Assembly: GCF_000004195.4 (NCBI RefSeq)
Contig: NC_030683.2
Location: 86,391,410 to 86,455,409, forward strand
Origin: Xenopus tropicalis
Taxonomy: Eukaryota > Chordata > Amphibia > Anura > Pipidae
DNA length: 64,000 nt
Direction: 5' to 3'
The stretch's first letter is position 1; each line of letters begins with the position of its first letter. The position numbers were made by a program, and so were the translations under genes. The notes beneath the pieces were generated by a model that was not told the DNA's origin, did not search any database, and worked only from the letters and a program-made list of their open reading frames with translations. Below, one piece after another: positions 38,101 through 52,200 of the stretch.

Positions 38101-41100
38101 TTGAAATGTGTACTTAATATTATTTGCCATTGCCGGGTCGGAATGGATTTTCCCCCGGGTGAATGTAGGGACCCATAGGGTTAAGCTCCCTATGGTGTTA
38201 TCCCTTATTCTTATCTTATCTGTATTGTTATAGGGCAGAGCCCTCTGATATCAGGTTACTGTTATTAGGCTGCCCTCTATAGGTTTAGCCCAGGTTGACC
38301 ACTCCCCTTGGCAGACTATATAGTGTCTTGCACAAGGAAGTGGCTTCCTCTGTTGGCTGCATGCTGTGTTCTGGACAGATCCCAACTGAGCCTGGACCAG
38401 AACATGGGCCCAGAAGCCATTTGTACCCTAGGGGACCACCTACCCTAGTGCTAAGTCGGGGACAGGGCCCCGTGAACGAGGTAAAGTCAGCACAGTCAGT
38501 TTTGTAATTAGCACCCTCTAGGAGAGGTGATTGTAGTCAGTCTATTTAGTAAGGGCAGTAAATAGCCCCAACCAGGAGTTGTAACAAAGGGTTTAGTCTA
38601 CCCAGGCTTTGTGTGCCATTTCTGCAGGACTGCGGTTAAGACATAGTATTCAGGCAGTTTCTCACCCTGATCAATAGTCGGCCGGAGGGATCCATTCCAG
38701 ATAAAGGGCATCCATTCCTGAATTCAGCTAATCCTCTGGGCATTCTCCAAAGGGGTTATTCTGTGCCTAAAGGGTCACATCTGCTGTATTATCTGTGACA
38801 TCATACACTGCTGTGTCTGTGAGTATAACCCTGCTGCACTATTTGGTTGTGCCTTGAATAAACTTGTACTATAGTTAATCAGCAAGAATCCTCTGGCGTC
38901 CATCTTTTATCACCTGCACACCACACCTCAACTAGTTGTAGTTCCACTACACCCTCGCTCCATTCTGATTCTCCCATATAGCGGAGGCTCACCCCTTTGT
39001 ATTAAGTGTCGCAAATGTAACCCATGCTCTCTATTCACTACTAGCCTGGGTTTATTCCAAATTGGGTCAGAAAAGCGTTACACACACATATAAATATATA
39101 CTTTATATGTATATATTCTGTGTCCATCTATTCTTGTACATAGGGCATTATGCTGTTACTTTTTATTGTGTTTTTATATGGTGATTCCTACTTACTACAG
39201 TCTTTAGATCGGGCAATATGAAAGAAACATTTTCAATTCTATGCTCGTTGTTATTATTATTATTACTACTACTACAGCATTTTAAAGTTGTATATCATTA
39301 ACACATGCTTTGTATGCCTCTAAGAAACAATATTCACTATTCTGTATCTTTTTTTTATCCATAAAAAATTGTATTTATGTAAGTGAATGCACCCTATCAT
39401 GTTTCATTTCACACTATCATATCTATTGCACTGATTTGTTGCTATATAGTGAGCATAGTGTGTTGCTGAGATGCAAAAATAATTATTTTATTTCAAATCA
39501 ATAGATAATTTGTCAGGCAGATGGTATATGATAGTGGTACTCTTTGAGGGCAACAAGAGAGGATGCCCACCGGTTTATCCCACCTCTTTTGGGAGCCTGG
39601 GCAGGGTAAAGCACCTGGTCAGCTTGGCACCCCTATGGATGCAGTCTGGATAGATACCTCAGTCCTCAGGTTGAATACCTTTAGCTTTAAGAGTCTTAAA
39701 GCCGACTGTGGATCAGGGTTAAGGCACTGCCTGTCTTCTATGTCTTAACCGTGGCCTTATGCTAAGGCAACAGTGCCTGTATGGAAGGGTACTTCCAGCT
39801 ACTTTTCTTGGTGGAGCCAAAACTTCTCTTGCTTCCGTCCCTCTCTATCTCACTTTCTTAGGAAGTGCTCCACAAGAGTAACTATCTAAATGGTCCTCGA
39901 TTATGGGGTCCCTGTTCCCGACTTCACTAGAGTAGGTGATGACTCTAGGGTAAATTATGGCTTTACTGGGGCCCTGTTGATCCCAGGCTCAGTGGACCTT
40001 CATCTGAGACACAGAGGCAGCCAAAAAGGAAGATTCACCCCTTTGCTAAACACTATATTGGAGTGCAAAGGGTGGAGTCAACCTCTAAACCAATAAGGCA
40101 CATATGCAAAACTATAAACTGGATTCATGGGTCTTTGCCTAGTAACAGCACAAACTAGGAAGTTGTAGGGTTTAAAGTCACAGGGGCATGTTAACCCTAT
40201 GGGTCCCTACATTTGTAAGTGTTTATGGCTTCTGATAAAGCTTACTTTTACCTTAATGGTCTAGGTCTAGCTGGAACTTGCTGAGATCCTTTAAAACCAA
40301 TGAGCACATTATAGTTTCTTCAAATGGAAATTTTTCTATCACTCTACTTACTAAAGAACAAACAAGACGTTCTATCCTACTGTATAAAAAAAAACCATAA
40401 CCCTTTGGCCAATACAACCAATAAAGGTTTATTCTTCTTGGACATTATCTGTAACAGCACCTCTGTATCAGCTTCATAACTTTACACAACTTTATCCAAA
40501 TAAATGGTAGCCTAATTTTTTAGATTTCTAGTCTCCAAAGAGAACCAGCACCTTATAACCCAGAACTAATGTCAAGGTGAAGGTCAAGTCACAGCTCACT
40601 CTTCTGCCTATAACAACTGCCTTTGGAGGAGCCCTCAGCTACTCAGATGTGCCACCAGGTCTTAACATGAGAGGAACAGGACGAGAGTTCTAGGTGAGCA
40701 AAGGGGCCAAGTCGTAGCAAGTGGAAAGGCAAAAGGAAACACCAGTGTAGTGGAAACTAGGCAGGGAATGGTCAACAGGGTTTAAGCAAGGTCTAATAAT
40801 AAGCAAAGGTCGGTCCAGGCAAACAAGGTCAAATAACAGACAAGGTCAGTCCAGGCAGATTTCAAGCAAAGTCTATTAACGGCAGGGATCCCCAACCTTT
40901 TATACTTATGAGCCACATTCAGTTGTAAAAAGAGCTGGGGAGCAACACAAGCATAAAAAAAGTTCCTGTGGTGCCAAATATGGGCTATGACTGGTTAATT
41001 GGTAGGCGCCATATAGATTGGCAGCCTACAGGAGGCTCTGTTTGGCAGTACAAATAGTTTTTATGCAACTAAAACTTGCCTCCAAGTCAGGAATTGAGAA

Positions 41101-44100
41101 ATAAGCACCTACTTTGAGGCCACTAGGAGCAACATCTTGCTCGTGAGTCACTGGTTGAGGATCACTGATTAACGGCAATGGTCGGTCCAGGTAGAGTCAA
41201 GCAAAGTCTAATAACAGGCAGTTGTCTGCCCAGGCAGAGTTCAAACAAGGTCAAATAACAGGCAGAAGTCGGTAACATGAACTATGAAAATAGACCTACA
41301 ACGGGCACTGATTCACTGGGCACATATTTAAATTTTTGCACCAAAAATGACAGTGCCCCGAAAAGGCAACAACGACTTGTGCTCGCTTCTGGGCAAGCCC
41401 ATTGCTTGGTGGCATAATGGGACAGGGACTGATCTGTGTGAATACTGTTCATCCATGAAGATGGCACTGCTCAGTGGATGGTTATATTGACTGGTGGTTT
41501 TTTGTTATCTAGAGATTGTAATCAAACTGCTGCAAGGAAGTCCTTTTCTACAGGCCTCACAATAATTATTACACGTGCATTCCTTGTTTACCAATGTTGA
41601 AATTTTTTGAAAAAACAGTGTTTTCCATCATGGCAGGGAAATTTTTCTTCTTACTACAACAATACATCTAGTATAAATAAATCTAAAGCAACAGGACTTA
41701 TTAAGTAATCATTGAAGACATTTCACTACTCATCCCAGCAGCTTCTTCAGTTCAACTGACTGGTATGGGAAGTCCTCAGCATATGTACTCTTCCTAATCC
41801 AATTACAATGGCACTTTGTAACTCATCAGAGAGGTGACACCTGAAACTCACAGAGGTGTGAATGCTGTGGAGTTACTTTGAAAGGATTACCAAAGTATCA
41901 TGCAGCTCTTCGAAACAGGTGTTACTTGTTAGAGTTGCATGAATGTGTGCAGAGTTCTGAAACTGCCGTACATACAGTATGCTGAGGACTTCCCATACCA
42001 GTCAGTTGAGCTGCTCGGATGATTAGTGAAACGTCTTCAATGATTACTTAACAAGTACAATTGCTTTAGATTTATTTATACTAGATATACCATGACCTGG
42101 ATGAATGAAGATCTTCATAGTCATATAACAATATGCCATTTATAGCACTTTGGAGCACAGAGACCCGTGGCAGCCTCCACACACTGCATGCATTCAGGCA
42201 TACAAGTTAGGGGGCAGCAGCAGAACAAGACCCTCTCTTTACCCCTGTGCAGTATGGCAGACAGTAAGGACAGCGCTGGCCTGTAGCTGCTGACACCCAG
42301 TGTTTTGCTATAAGTCTTTTGATACTAATAATAGGTTAGGCTGTATGTGGTTTTACAATATTAAAGTATTTCCCTTGATATAGTACATTGCCTTAACTGT
42401 GTGGGAGCATTTCTCAGGGCATAAGGGTGGAGATCCTTTCTGAAGCATTGGCAGAGACAAATGAAGTTTCTTGTACAGGCATGTAAAAATGTGTACTGCA
42501 AGCTACATAAATGTTAAATGAATAAATAGATTCATGCAGCTTAGTTACTATCAAGTACACACTACTGTTTTATTATTACAGAGAAAAATTAGAATTATTT
42601 GATTAAAATTCACTCATGAGATGTGGCCTTTTTTTGTATAATAGGTTTTTGGATATGGGATCCCATACCTAAATATGGCATGCCTGAGACCTGGCATTTT
42701 CTTGATAAGGGAGATTTCTGTAGAAGTAGGCTGCCTTAAAAATATTAAAAAAAAAAAAAAGTATTTATGTGGATGTATGTTATCTTACTCATCGTTAAGT
42801 ACAAGGTATTACCTTGTTATTACAGAAATAAAGCAACATCAATCAATCATGAATATTTCTTTGTTAAAATAGGACTATATAGTCAGTCAATGGCATTTTA
42901 GTATTTCAGAGCTTTTGGTTGACAGGTCTCCAGTATCATGTACCTGTACTTTACTAATTTCTATTAAACATATGGAATTACATTATCAACAACATGCATT
43001 AGGAATTCAATAAATTTAAAATGTCTGAAAGATTTACACACTAGGCTTATGGAAACCACTTAAACAAAGGTTATCGTAAACTACTTCTGCCTGGAATAAC
43101 TTGTTTTGCTGGCCTGTACATTTGGCAGCAAAGCAGCAAAGCAGGTTAGGGGAGAAAAGCGTCATTTTCAGAAATCTAGCAAATATCTAAAGGCTGACTC
43201 ACTGATTGCTGCAGTTTAAGTAAAGGTTCCTTCCACAAAAAGTGCTGCAGCATTTAGCATTTACTAACTTTTCTAATTTTGTGAGGCCAATGAAAATGAT
43301 GAGAAGTAGTAAGTTGTTTAGTAATTAAGCACACATTTAAGTTTATGTTTTGGAGTTTATAGAAAAAATGTGATGCTCACAAATTTGAATTGTGATAAAT
43401 CATCCTCTAAATGTTTATGTTTATCATATAATTCCACTTTAATATGCAGCAATTTTAATTAGTTAAAAGCTAATACATATTTAGTAATAAAACTGAACAT
43501 TTATTTATCTTAGTTATATATATATAAATAAAGGCATTTTCCCTCTGCTTTTTGTTTTAGGCATCAATTGGGAGATATGTTGGCCTTCTTTCACTGTAAC
43601 TATACATACTGTACTCTTTTGTTGACATTGCTAGAGACCATTAAAATCTTTCTATCTAATCTATTGCTATCCCAGTATAACGCTGACCATATAACCATAT
43701 GACCATATAACGCTGCATTAACTTCAGAGTAAATTTGTCAGAAACACTTTAACCTAACATAGAAAGCCAGCCACCACAACAAGAACCGATAATAAAGAGA
43801 GGTTTGGAAAATATAACTAGTCAAATTTTATATCTGCTGACACAATTATATTGGCCAAAGTCATAATCTATATAATACCTATTCAAGAGCCAACATGAAA
43901 AAATAAAAAGGATTCACATAATTCAAGAATCATTGGCTGCAGTTTAGTATGCCCAATAGTGTTTTTCTACAACTAACCTGTTAGTTTTAAGCAAGGCTCA
44001 TGTGTAAAACAATCTGGATGTAGGAAAATTGAACTGGGTGAGAATTTAACAGTTTCCCAATCATCTCACTGTGTGTGGGCCACAAGCCCTTTACATATAT

Positions 44101-46208
44101 GACCAAATAACACTTGATCCATTTATTCTATCTACTGGCCAAACAGTGCGTCAACATGAAAATTAGTCCAAGTGTAGCCAGTTCAGAGGAGCACCCAGCA
44201 GCCAGAAACACAGTTTCCAGCACTAGAGTTGGAAATAAAATGTAAAGCTCAGCAAGAGTTCACAATAACTGGTAATATGAACCCTTACATATACCCTTAG
44301 GCTAATGCCAGAAAGGGGCTGATTCGCAGGCTGAAAAGTAGGCCAAGACTCAGTCCCTTATGCTAGCATCAGCCTTCCCCTGTGCCTGCATAGCCAGGGA
44401 GCAGGCACACAGAGAAGATTTTAGGTAAGAAAGTGCTTACTGACGGTGCAGGCATAGGGGAGGCTGATGCCAGTGTAGGGGCTGATTATCAGCCAGCGTT
44501 TATCCACCAGCCCAGAATCAGACCTATCTGACATTAGCTTTATGAGTTCATTTTACCTAAATATTTTATTAAAATACCTTTTTGTATTTGACAGCCACTA
44601 GAAGCAAAATTACCATAAATGAGGAATTAAGCTGACATGCCAAACTCTATTTAATGAACTAATAAAACAATTTATTAAAAGCCCAGTGACTCCAACTAGT
44701 TTTGCATTTGTTTATGGAAATGAATTGACAACATTAAATAAAATGTTCAAGGTTTAGTATTTATAACTGATCATACATAAACCTTTTCTCACATTTAATA
44801 TTGCAGTAGCACATGCCTGAGCAAAGGGCATATAGTTCAACCCTACACTGTTTATGCTATATATATTTACCTAGAAGTAGGCAAACAAACCCCAGGCGAA
44901 CTGGCCAGCAATAGCCTTAGTCACTTGTACAAAGAAGTCTATTTATGTAAACAGTTCGTTTCTTTCCTTCAGTTGCTGTTGCTTCCAGCTATGCATATTA
45001 GGTTAATAAGGAATATTAAATGTTTTAGGGGAATTTCCACAACTGAGTCATGCTCTGTCAGTAGAATTTCTTCTCCAATTCAAACTAGGGATGTGCTGAA
45101 TCCAGGATTCAGTTAGGGTGTTTGGCCAAAACTCTTCCTTTTTCAGCAGGATGTGCCTGGCTGTACTGAATCCGAATCTTTAAAATCATGTGACTTTCAC
45201 AAAGAATTTGAGGTTTAACATCCCTAATTTAAACTGACTTTATTTTCATGTCACAGAAACGTTAAAAAAGGCCATCACATTTACACATTTTTTACCAAAG
45301 GATTTAGTATATGTATATATATGTACTGTATATTCTACCATATTTATCTAATTTTTTGTTACTGCAAGAATCTAAAGTTTGTTATAAGTTATTTGCCACC
45401 ACTGAGGATTCCATGCTTTTAAATTTGCACAAGTGCAATTGCCCATAGCCAATCAGAACCTTAGTTTACAAACACGGTGGTGCATGGTGAAAAGCACAGT
45501 TTTCAGACACAAATCACCATGTTGGAGCACACACTAACTTGCTTATGATTTACCAACATAGACCAACATAAAAGTACTATCCATCTTGCAATCTTCTCTT
45601 TGGAACATGATTTGCTATGTATTTGTGTTAACAGCCCTATTAGTTTTTTTTTTTTTAAATAGAAAAACTGCAAACATACAGTATATGTTAGGTTACATAA
45701 GCCAATGAATGGGCAGAGCTCTGTATTTTAGAGATTAGAGCTCACCAAAGAAAAATACACCCACTTTCTATTCATGCCTATGCAATTTTTAGAAGTGTAT
45801 TTATCAATGGGGGAAAGCTTGCCATTTCATAAATATGCATCTTAGTCATGAGAAAATCTGGCCCGTTCAGATCGCTGAAAATTTCACAAAATGTCAAAAA
45901 GTCACAAAATACTTTGAGACCAATGGGCGTTTTTCTTGTGACAATTTCTTATCACTACCCACACTAGGGTTGCCACTTTCCGATTCTCGGAAACCTGGCG
46001 GGGTTGTGACATCATGGGGCAGGGTGGGTGATATAGGGGCCGGGGTTATGATTGCAACATCATTCAAAATGAGTCCTGATTTGAAAAACCAGGTATTTTT
46101 TCTGACACCTCCCAAAAACAAAGCTGTCTGGATCAAAACCAGGCAGGTGGCAAACCTAACCCACATTTCATAAAACAGTGGCTCAATGGAAAATATGTAA
46201 AAAGGAAA

Positions 46209-46249
<41 letters not shown>

Positions 46250-49200
46250 CCTGGGGCTAATGGAAAAAGGTTTGTAGTACAAAAGTACAACTGTACACTC
46301 TCTGTACACATGATTCCTAGCTGCTTAGCATACAATGCATAAAGCGTGACAAGGTGTGTTTGTCAACTTCTGTCACCAGTTGTGCTTGAATTCTGCATCA
46401 ATACTGCTAGGAACAGAGAATAGACCCTAGCGTGAGGTGGCAGTAAGCAGCCAGTTACAAGGGGCAACAAAAATCCACCTCTGGGAGAGCCAAATTTCAT
46501 TTTTTTCTAAATAGAAATTCAGCTTTTCTTTTGCAGGGAGTGCAATAACAATCTCTGTATATTGAACGGAGCTAGTGAGGAGGGGAGTCAAGAGCCCATG
46601 AAATGCCCCAAGAACCATGCATTAGAGCATATCTTTGTAAAAATAAAGGAACCCTGGTGTCCCTGTCCTAGGGTAATGTTGCTTATTGCTCCTCCATGTG
46701 TAGAACAAACCCAAAATGTCCAGGAACAGTATTGCTATTTCCAGTTGTGATGGCTTCAAAAACAAAGCTGCATATTAAAGTCTGTCATTCAAAGATAAGC
46801 AAAAGTAAAAAGCATAGCGAGAAAACACAGGATATTAGCATCTGTGCTATGACTATTAATATGGTCCCTTCTTAAAAAGGGATTTAATCACAACAGAGGA
46901 AACACTGCAAGCTCGTTTTACTTAAAGAATGTATTAATAATAGATTCATGAAAAAAAAGCAACTAAAAGTAAAATTACCATAACAGACGAATTAAAGTGT
47001 CACTTGGAATGACAAATCCACTAAATTAAATAATTAGTTCCATGCACATTAACCTTGGTTGCCACTGGGGAATGGAATATGTAACATAAAATGTCAATAT
47101 TAAAATAAATTGTGTGGTTTATTTGTGTGTAAGGAAGTTCATTTTATGACCCACCTGGTTCAAAGTGTTACTGACACATCAGCCACATCATAATGTGATT
47201 TTAGAGAATGTTCTTACTTTAAAAAGGCCTGAAATACTTTTATATAAGTATAGGTAGTAACAGCTCCAGATCCAGTCTATTTCCCAGCTGTGCTTAATGC
47301 TTTTATATGGGTTGGCAAAAGCTTAATATTCTTTTTGGGTTGGTAACAATTTCTTTTTAATGCATAGATTATCCAAGGTACTCCAAGGTGATAGAAGCAA
47401 GTTTCCAGATTTATAACATTATACCATATACAGGTATGGGATCTGTTATCCAGAAAGCTGCAAATTACGGGACAGCTATCTTCCATAGACTCCAATTTAA
47501 ACAAATAATTCAAATTTGTACAAATGATTTCTTTTTTCTCTGTAATAATAAAACAGTAGCTTGTACTCGATCTTAACGAAGATATTATAAATCCTTATTG
47601 AAGAAACAACAATCCTATTTGGTTTATTTTAATCCATGCACAAGGATAAATATTTAGTAAAACTGTAGAAGTCAAATCTAGAGAACCGACCATCGCCCAA
47701 ACTGTTTTCCATTAATTATATAGACATACTCAAAACCTGTTAATTTAACCTTTTAATCCACCAAAATGGGTAATCTCCGTAACTGGGATTCTACATTTTA
47801 GAATGTTCTATTCTTAGCAACTTTTCAGCTGGACTTTATTATTTATTTGTTATTGTACAGTACTTTTCATTGTTTGCCTTCCTCTACTGGCTCTGTCCAG
47901 CTTTCAAAAGGGGGTCACTGACCCCAGCAGCCAAGTCTACAATTTTATTGTAATTGTACTTTTTTTTTTTAACTTATCTTCCTATTTAGGCCCTCTCCTA
48001 TTCATATTCCAGTCTCTCATTCAAACCACTGCCTGATTGCTATTGTAAATAAGACCCTAGCAACCATATAGCTGCTGAAATACCAAACTGGAGAGCTGCT
48101 AAACAAAAAGCTTAATAACTGAAAAAACAGAAAGAAGTATAAAATGAAGACCAAATGCAAACTGTTGCAGAATATTAACATCTACATCATTCTAAAAGTT
48201 AATTCAAGGGCCTGGGCACCTGGAGCAGTTTGTCCACTTCTCTCTGCATTTTTCCATCAGTCGGAGAGAAGCAGATCCACTTGCCTATACTGCTCCATGT
48301 GCCTGCACTGAAAACTATAGTATCCACCTGCAGGATCCCTGCAGGAAACACGCAGCAGGGAGCGGATGGTAGGTCGGCCGGAAAAAGTAAAAGCAGGAGT
48401 CTTGGAGCTGACCTACGCTCTGCTACATGTGCCTGCACTAAGGCAAAAGCTGTAGTTTTTATTGCAGGCACAAGGAGATGGAAAAATGCAGGCTGAGAGA
48501 AGCGGACAAACTGCTTCCTGTGCCCAGGGCTTAAAGGTGAACTACCCCTTTAAAACTGATTAGCCCTTTAGGTGCCTGATGATCAAACAAGTTGTAAATG
48601 ATATAATCAAATCTTTCAATCTGTGATATAAAATATCAGATAAATCTAAAATATTTTGCATTCATTTTTTTATAGATGGGTCGTAGAATAACTAGGAAAT
48701 ACTGCAGAAATTGCTTTGCCCCCTGAATAAATACATACATACCACATAAAGCTCCATTTTATCAGTTCATTGTTTTATGAGATGGTTTCACTGTGAGTGA
48801 GTAACAAACCTGAGAACTCCTCACATTTCAAATGTTAACAAAGCCAAATGCTAGTTCCATTATGAAACACATTTCATGCAGCACATTTGACTTATTGATC
48901 TTACCAAAATACATTACGCATAAATTATATCATTTAAATGTCTAGTGCAGTCCTTAATAAAATGCCACAGCCAAATCAATTAGTAATTAAACTTTACTGC
49001 TTTTCCTTTATACCTATAGAAAGTTGCACTACCACATACAATTTGCATCAGGGGAAAAAACAGAAAAAGACACCTTTCAGCACTACAATTAGTGCTTACT
49101 TTCTTTTATATAAATTCTTTACCTAAATGAGGGGGTAGTGTAATGCAATATAGGGTGTAATATAAGGTGCAAAGTTTGCTATAGTACTTAGAACTTATAG

Positions 49201-52200
49201 CAACCCAGCAGCAGGTAAAAATTTAACATGTGCAATGTTTAATAATTGGTGGGAATGTTTTGTGGGAATAAGAGATGTGCCGGACCCACGGGTTGGGTGG
49301 GTTCAGGCCAACCTCTGCACTACATTTTTGGGTTGTGAGCAGGTTTGGGTCGAGCTCCTCTGCTTGCCCTCCCCACCCACATCCTTACACTGCTGGCTTC
49401 TTGGTTCTGGCTCTCTAATTTATAGACACGCCCCTTTTGTGACATCAGCGGTAGGCAGGTCTGGTGTGGGTCTATAAATAGAGGAGATAAGCCAGGTCGG
49501 GTATGGTTCAGTCTAAGAGCGGACGGGTTAGGGTTGGTTGCAGGTTGAGGAAAAACTCAACCTGCACATGACTACTGGGAATGTTTGTTAAATACTCCTA
49601 AAAACCAAAGCTTGAAGGTTTATCTGATTAGTAGTTAGGATGAAAACTTATTTCTGCCCTACATATTTTTGGGACTAGATTATAACTGAATGGCTGGTCT
49701 TAGACCTAAAGATGGATATAAACCTAAAAAGTCAGAAAATGACTGATTAGTTTGAATAATTTACCTAATCTGCATATTGATTAGTCTGTTGACTATCCAA
49801 GGCAAGATACAAATTAAAATGGTACTTTCTAACCATAATTGCATTTCAAGTTTCACATGTTGTTGTTCAATGTTAGAAATTACCCTCTCACAGCTACCTT
49901 TTTAAGACTTTAAAAAAATGAAGAACCTTACAGTGAATCACTTCTGAGGATCATACTAAAAATCAGCTCAGAATTTGTATCTCATACACAGGTGCTGATG
50001 CCTCAGGTCATAGAACTTATAGACCTCCTGAACAATGTAAATGGCAGCTGTTTGTACTTAGTCCTAAAACTTAAGTTTTCTTTTTATCTAACTATATAAA
50101 TGAATGCAATCAGAATGTCCATTGATTGATAGACCTCCATCTGTAATGCTGTTCTAATGTTTCTATGGATAAGACATTAGATTTGGAAGCACTGGGTCCA
50201 TGATATAAAATAACGTTATTTTTTTATGCCTTATGCCAAAAATAAGCACTAAACCTATTACGACAAATCACTCTGTAAAAATGCAAACAAAAGTTAAAAT
50301 AATTAAAATAGAAAGCTAATGCAGATTAGGAATTAATTGTGATTCTAGTTTATAGATCTCTAATCTGACCACACCACAATTCTTTAACATTTCTATATAT
50401 CTTCCAAGTTCTTCAGTGAGATGTAGTTACTGATGTCATTCTAACAAGTGATAGGCAAAATAATTCGCCAGGCATGGGTTCGCGGCAAATTACCACATTT
50501 CGTCATAGGTGGATTTTTTTCACATAACAGGCGACAAAATTTGCCATGGAAATATTCGCCATGCATAAAGAAATTGTCACCTTCATTTTCACCATTTCCC
50601 AAATTTTCTGCGTTCTGCAAATGGGACAGATTCGCTCATCACTAATTCTAACCCCAATAAGATGCAACCGATAAGATGTTTGTTTTTTAAAAGGTGACCA
50701 GTAAATGCTATGGGTTACTGCTTCTGGGCAAACTTGATGCCTTTTATTGCATAACCCTATAAGCATACCATTGTCATCCAAGACGCAAGTGATATTCTAG
50801 GTCAGAATCATGTTAAAAGTACACTGACCTAAATAGTTTAGGGATATTCACAAAGAATGCTGATAATTTGTTGCATGTTACTCTTCCAGCAAGGACTGGA
50901 GAAATGCATTCACATTTAGTTGATGCTTTAGAATAGCACACCTGTGTTGTACTTGAAGAAAAGTTAACTCGTCCCCCTAGGCAGATCCATGCTTGAATTT
51001 GGCATAAATCATAAAGCATATAAACAAGCAACAGAGCAAAATACACAATCATTTTAAAAGCTGGTCATCAGCCAAGCAAATGCCAATTGCTGTGTATGCC
51101 CAAAGCAACCAAAATAAGGAATGTATATGAATTCAGAAAAAATCCCAACTATTGTGCATATGTTATGTGCTTTCAGGGTGGTATTCCAGATTAAACTTGC
51201 AGAGTGTATGAAGAGTATTAAAAGTAATTTCAAAGCAAATCATTTTATTTTGCACAGGTCTGGTATTGATAGACCAAAGCCCATCAAGTTCAACCCCTCC
51301 AAGCAAACCCCAGTAACATCTAACCTTTGCTTTCACTGGCATAAACTATACATCACAATTAACCTGTGAAGATTAGTGAGGATTACATTTTTTCGCCAGG
51401 AATAGATTTGCAGCGAAATTCCTCATTTCACCACTGGCAAATTTTTTCTGCAAAACTTCCACAAAATTTTACAGCAAAAAAAAAATCACGCTTGAGTCAA
51501 AAAAGGCAGGGTCATGTAAAAAAAGGGCGCGGTTGTATAAAAAAAAGTCGCGGTCGGGTCAAAAAAATACATGCAGGTCAAAAAAGTTGTGCGGTTACTA
51601 CATTTTGCTAGTTCTTCGCTGTTTATCAAATTTTTCCACAGTTTCGAGATTTTTTTTGTTTCTCACTATTGAAGGCATGCTTGTAATGGCATATAAGTAT
51701 TTACACCTCACCAGGGATCTATAATCTGGAAACCCAAACGCTCCAAAATACTGCAATGCCCTTTAATAAAGGGAGTATAACTCTATTGATGGGTTATTTA
51801 TGCGTTTAGTACTACAAAAAGCAATTTAGAAGTTGGGGATATTGAAAGGATATATCCGTCCCTTCATATGTGATACACCTAGTGCTGTGGGGCACCTGAA
51901 CACCATTATTATCTGGTGAACAGTGTCTTGGCTGCCCAATTAAACATTCAACACACTATAAAAGTATATTCTACTCTTTATATGCGACACGCCTGGGGCC
52001 ATTTAGACACCTGAGCACCATAACAATTTGGTAAGACCAGGCCCAGTCTGGCACTCTGTGGATTCAAATGCCAGGAGGGCTGCTATAAGATGCCATAGAC
52101 AGTTACAATTTATGGGGCTGGTGGTGAGCAGTTTAGACCTCTGTGGAGTTTAAAAAGCCAGGGCCTATTTTGAATTCCAATCCTGCCCTGGGTGTCACGA

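Larger units (their letters stand above)
34294..39086 (+). mobile_element. Two-LTR retroelement without recognisable pol (non-autonomous)
   Basis: Two 919-bp LTRs (34298-35216 and 38164-39082) flank 2947 bp. The 4-bp duplication CACA lies on both outer sides (34294-34297, 39083-39086). The primer binding site follows the 5' LTR by 4 nt. One 417-codon ORF (35943-37196) is the only long frame. No reverse transcriptase, integrase, protease, RNase H or envelope motif was found on either strand, so any movement would need proteins from another element. By eye the LTRs differ at about eight sites, all transitions and with no length change, so the insertion is fairly recent. It lies in intron 1, opposite in orientation to ankk1. 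Confidence 0.88.

Noticed and set aside
48199..48496. Frames of 88-90 codons on both strands
   Set aside because: They cover the inverted arms of a MITE and mirror each other.
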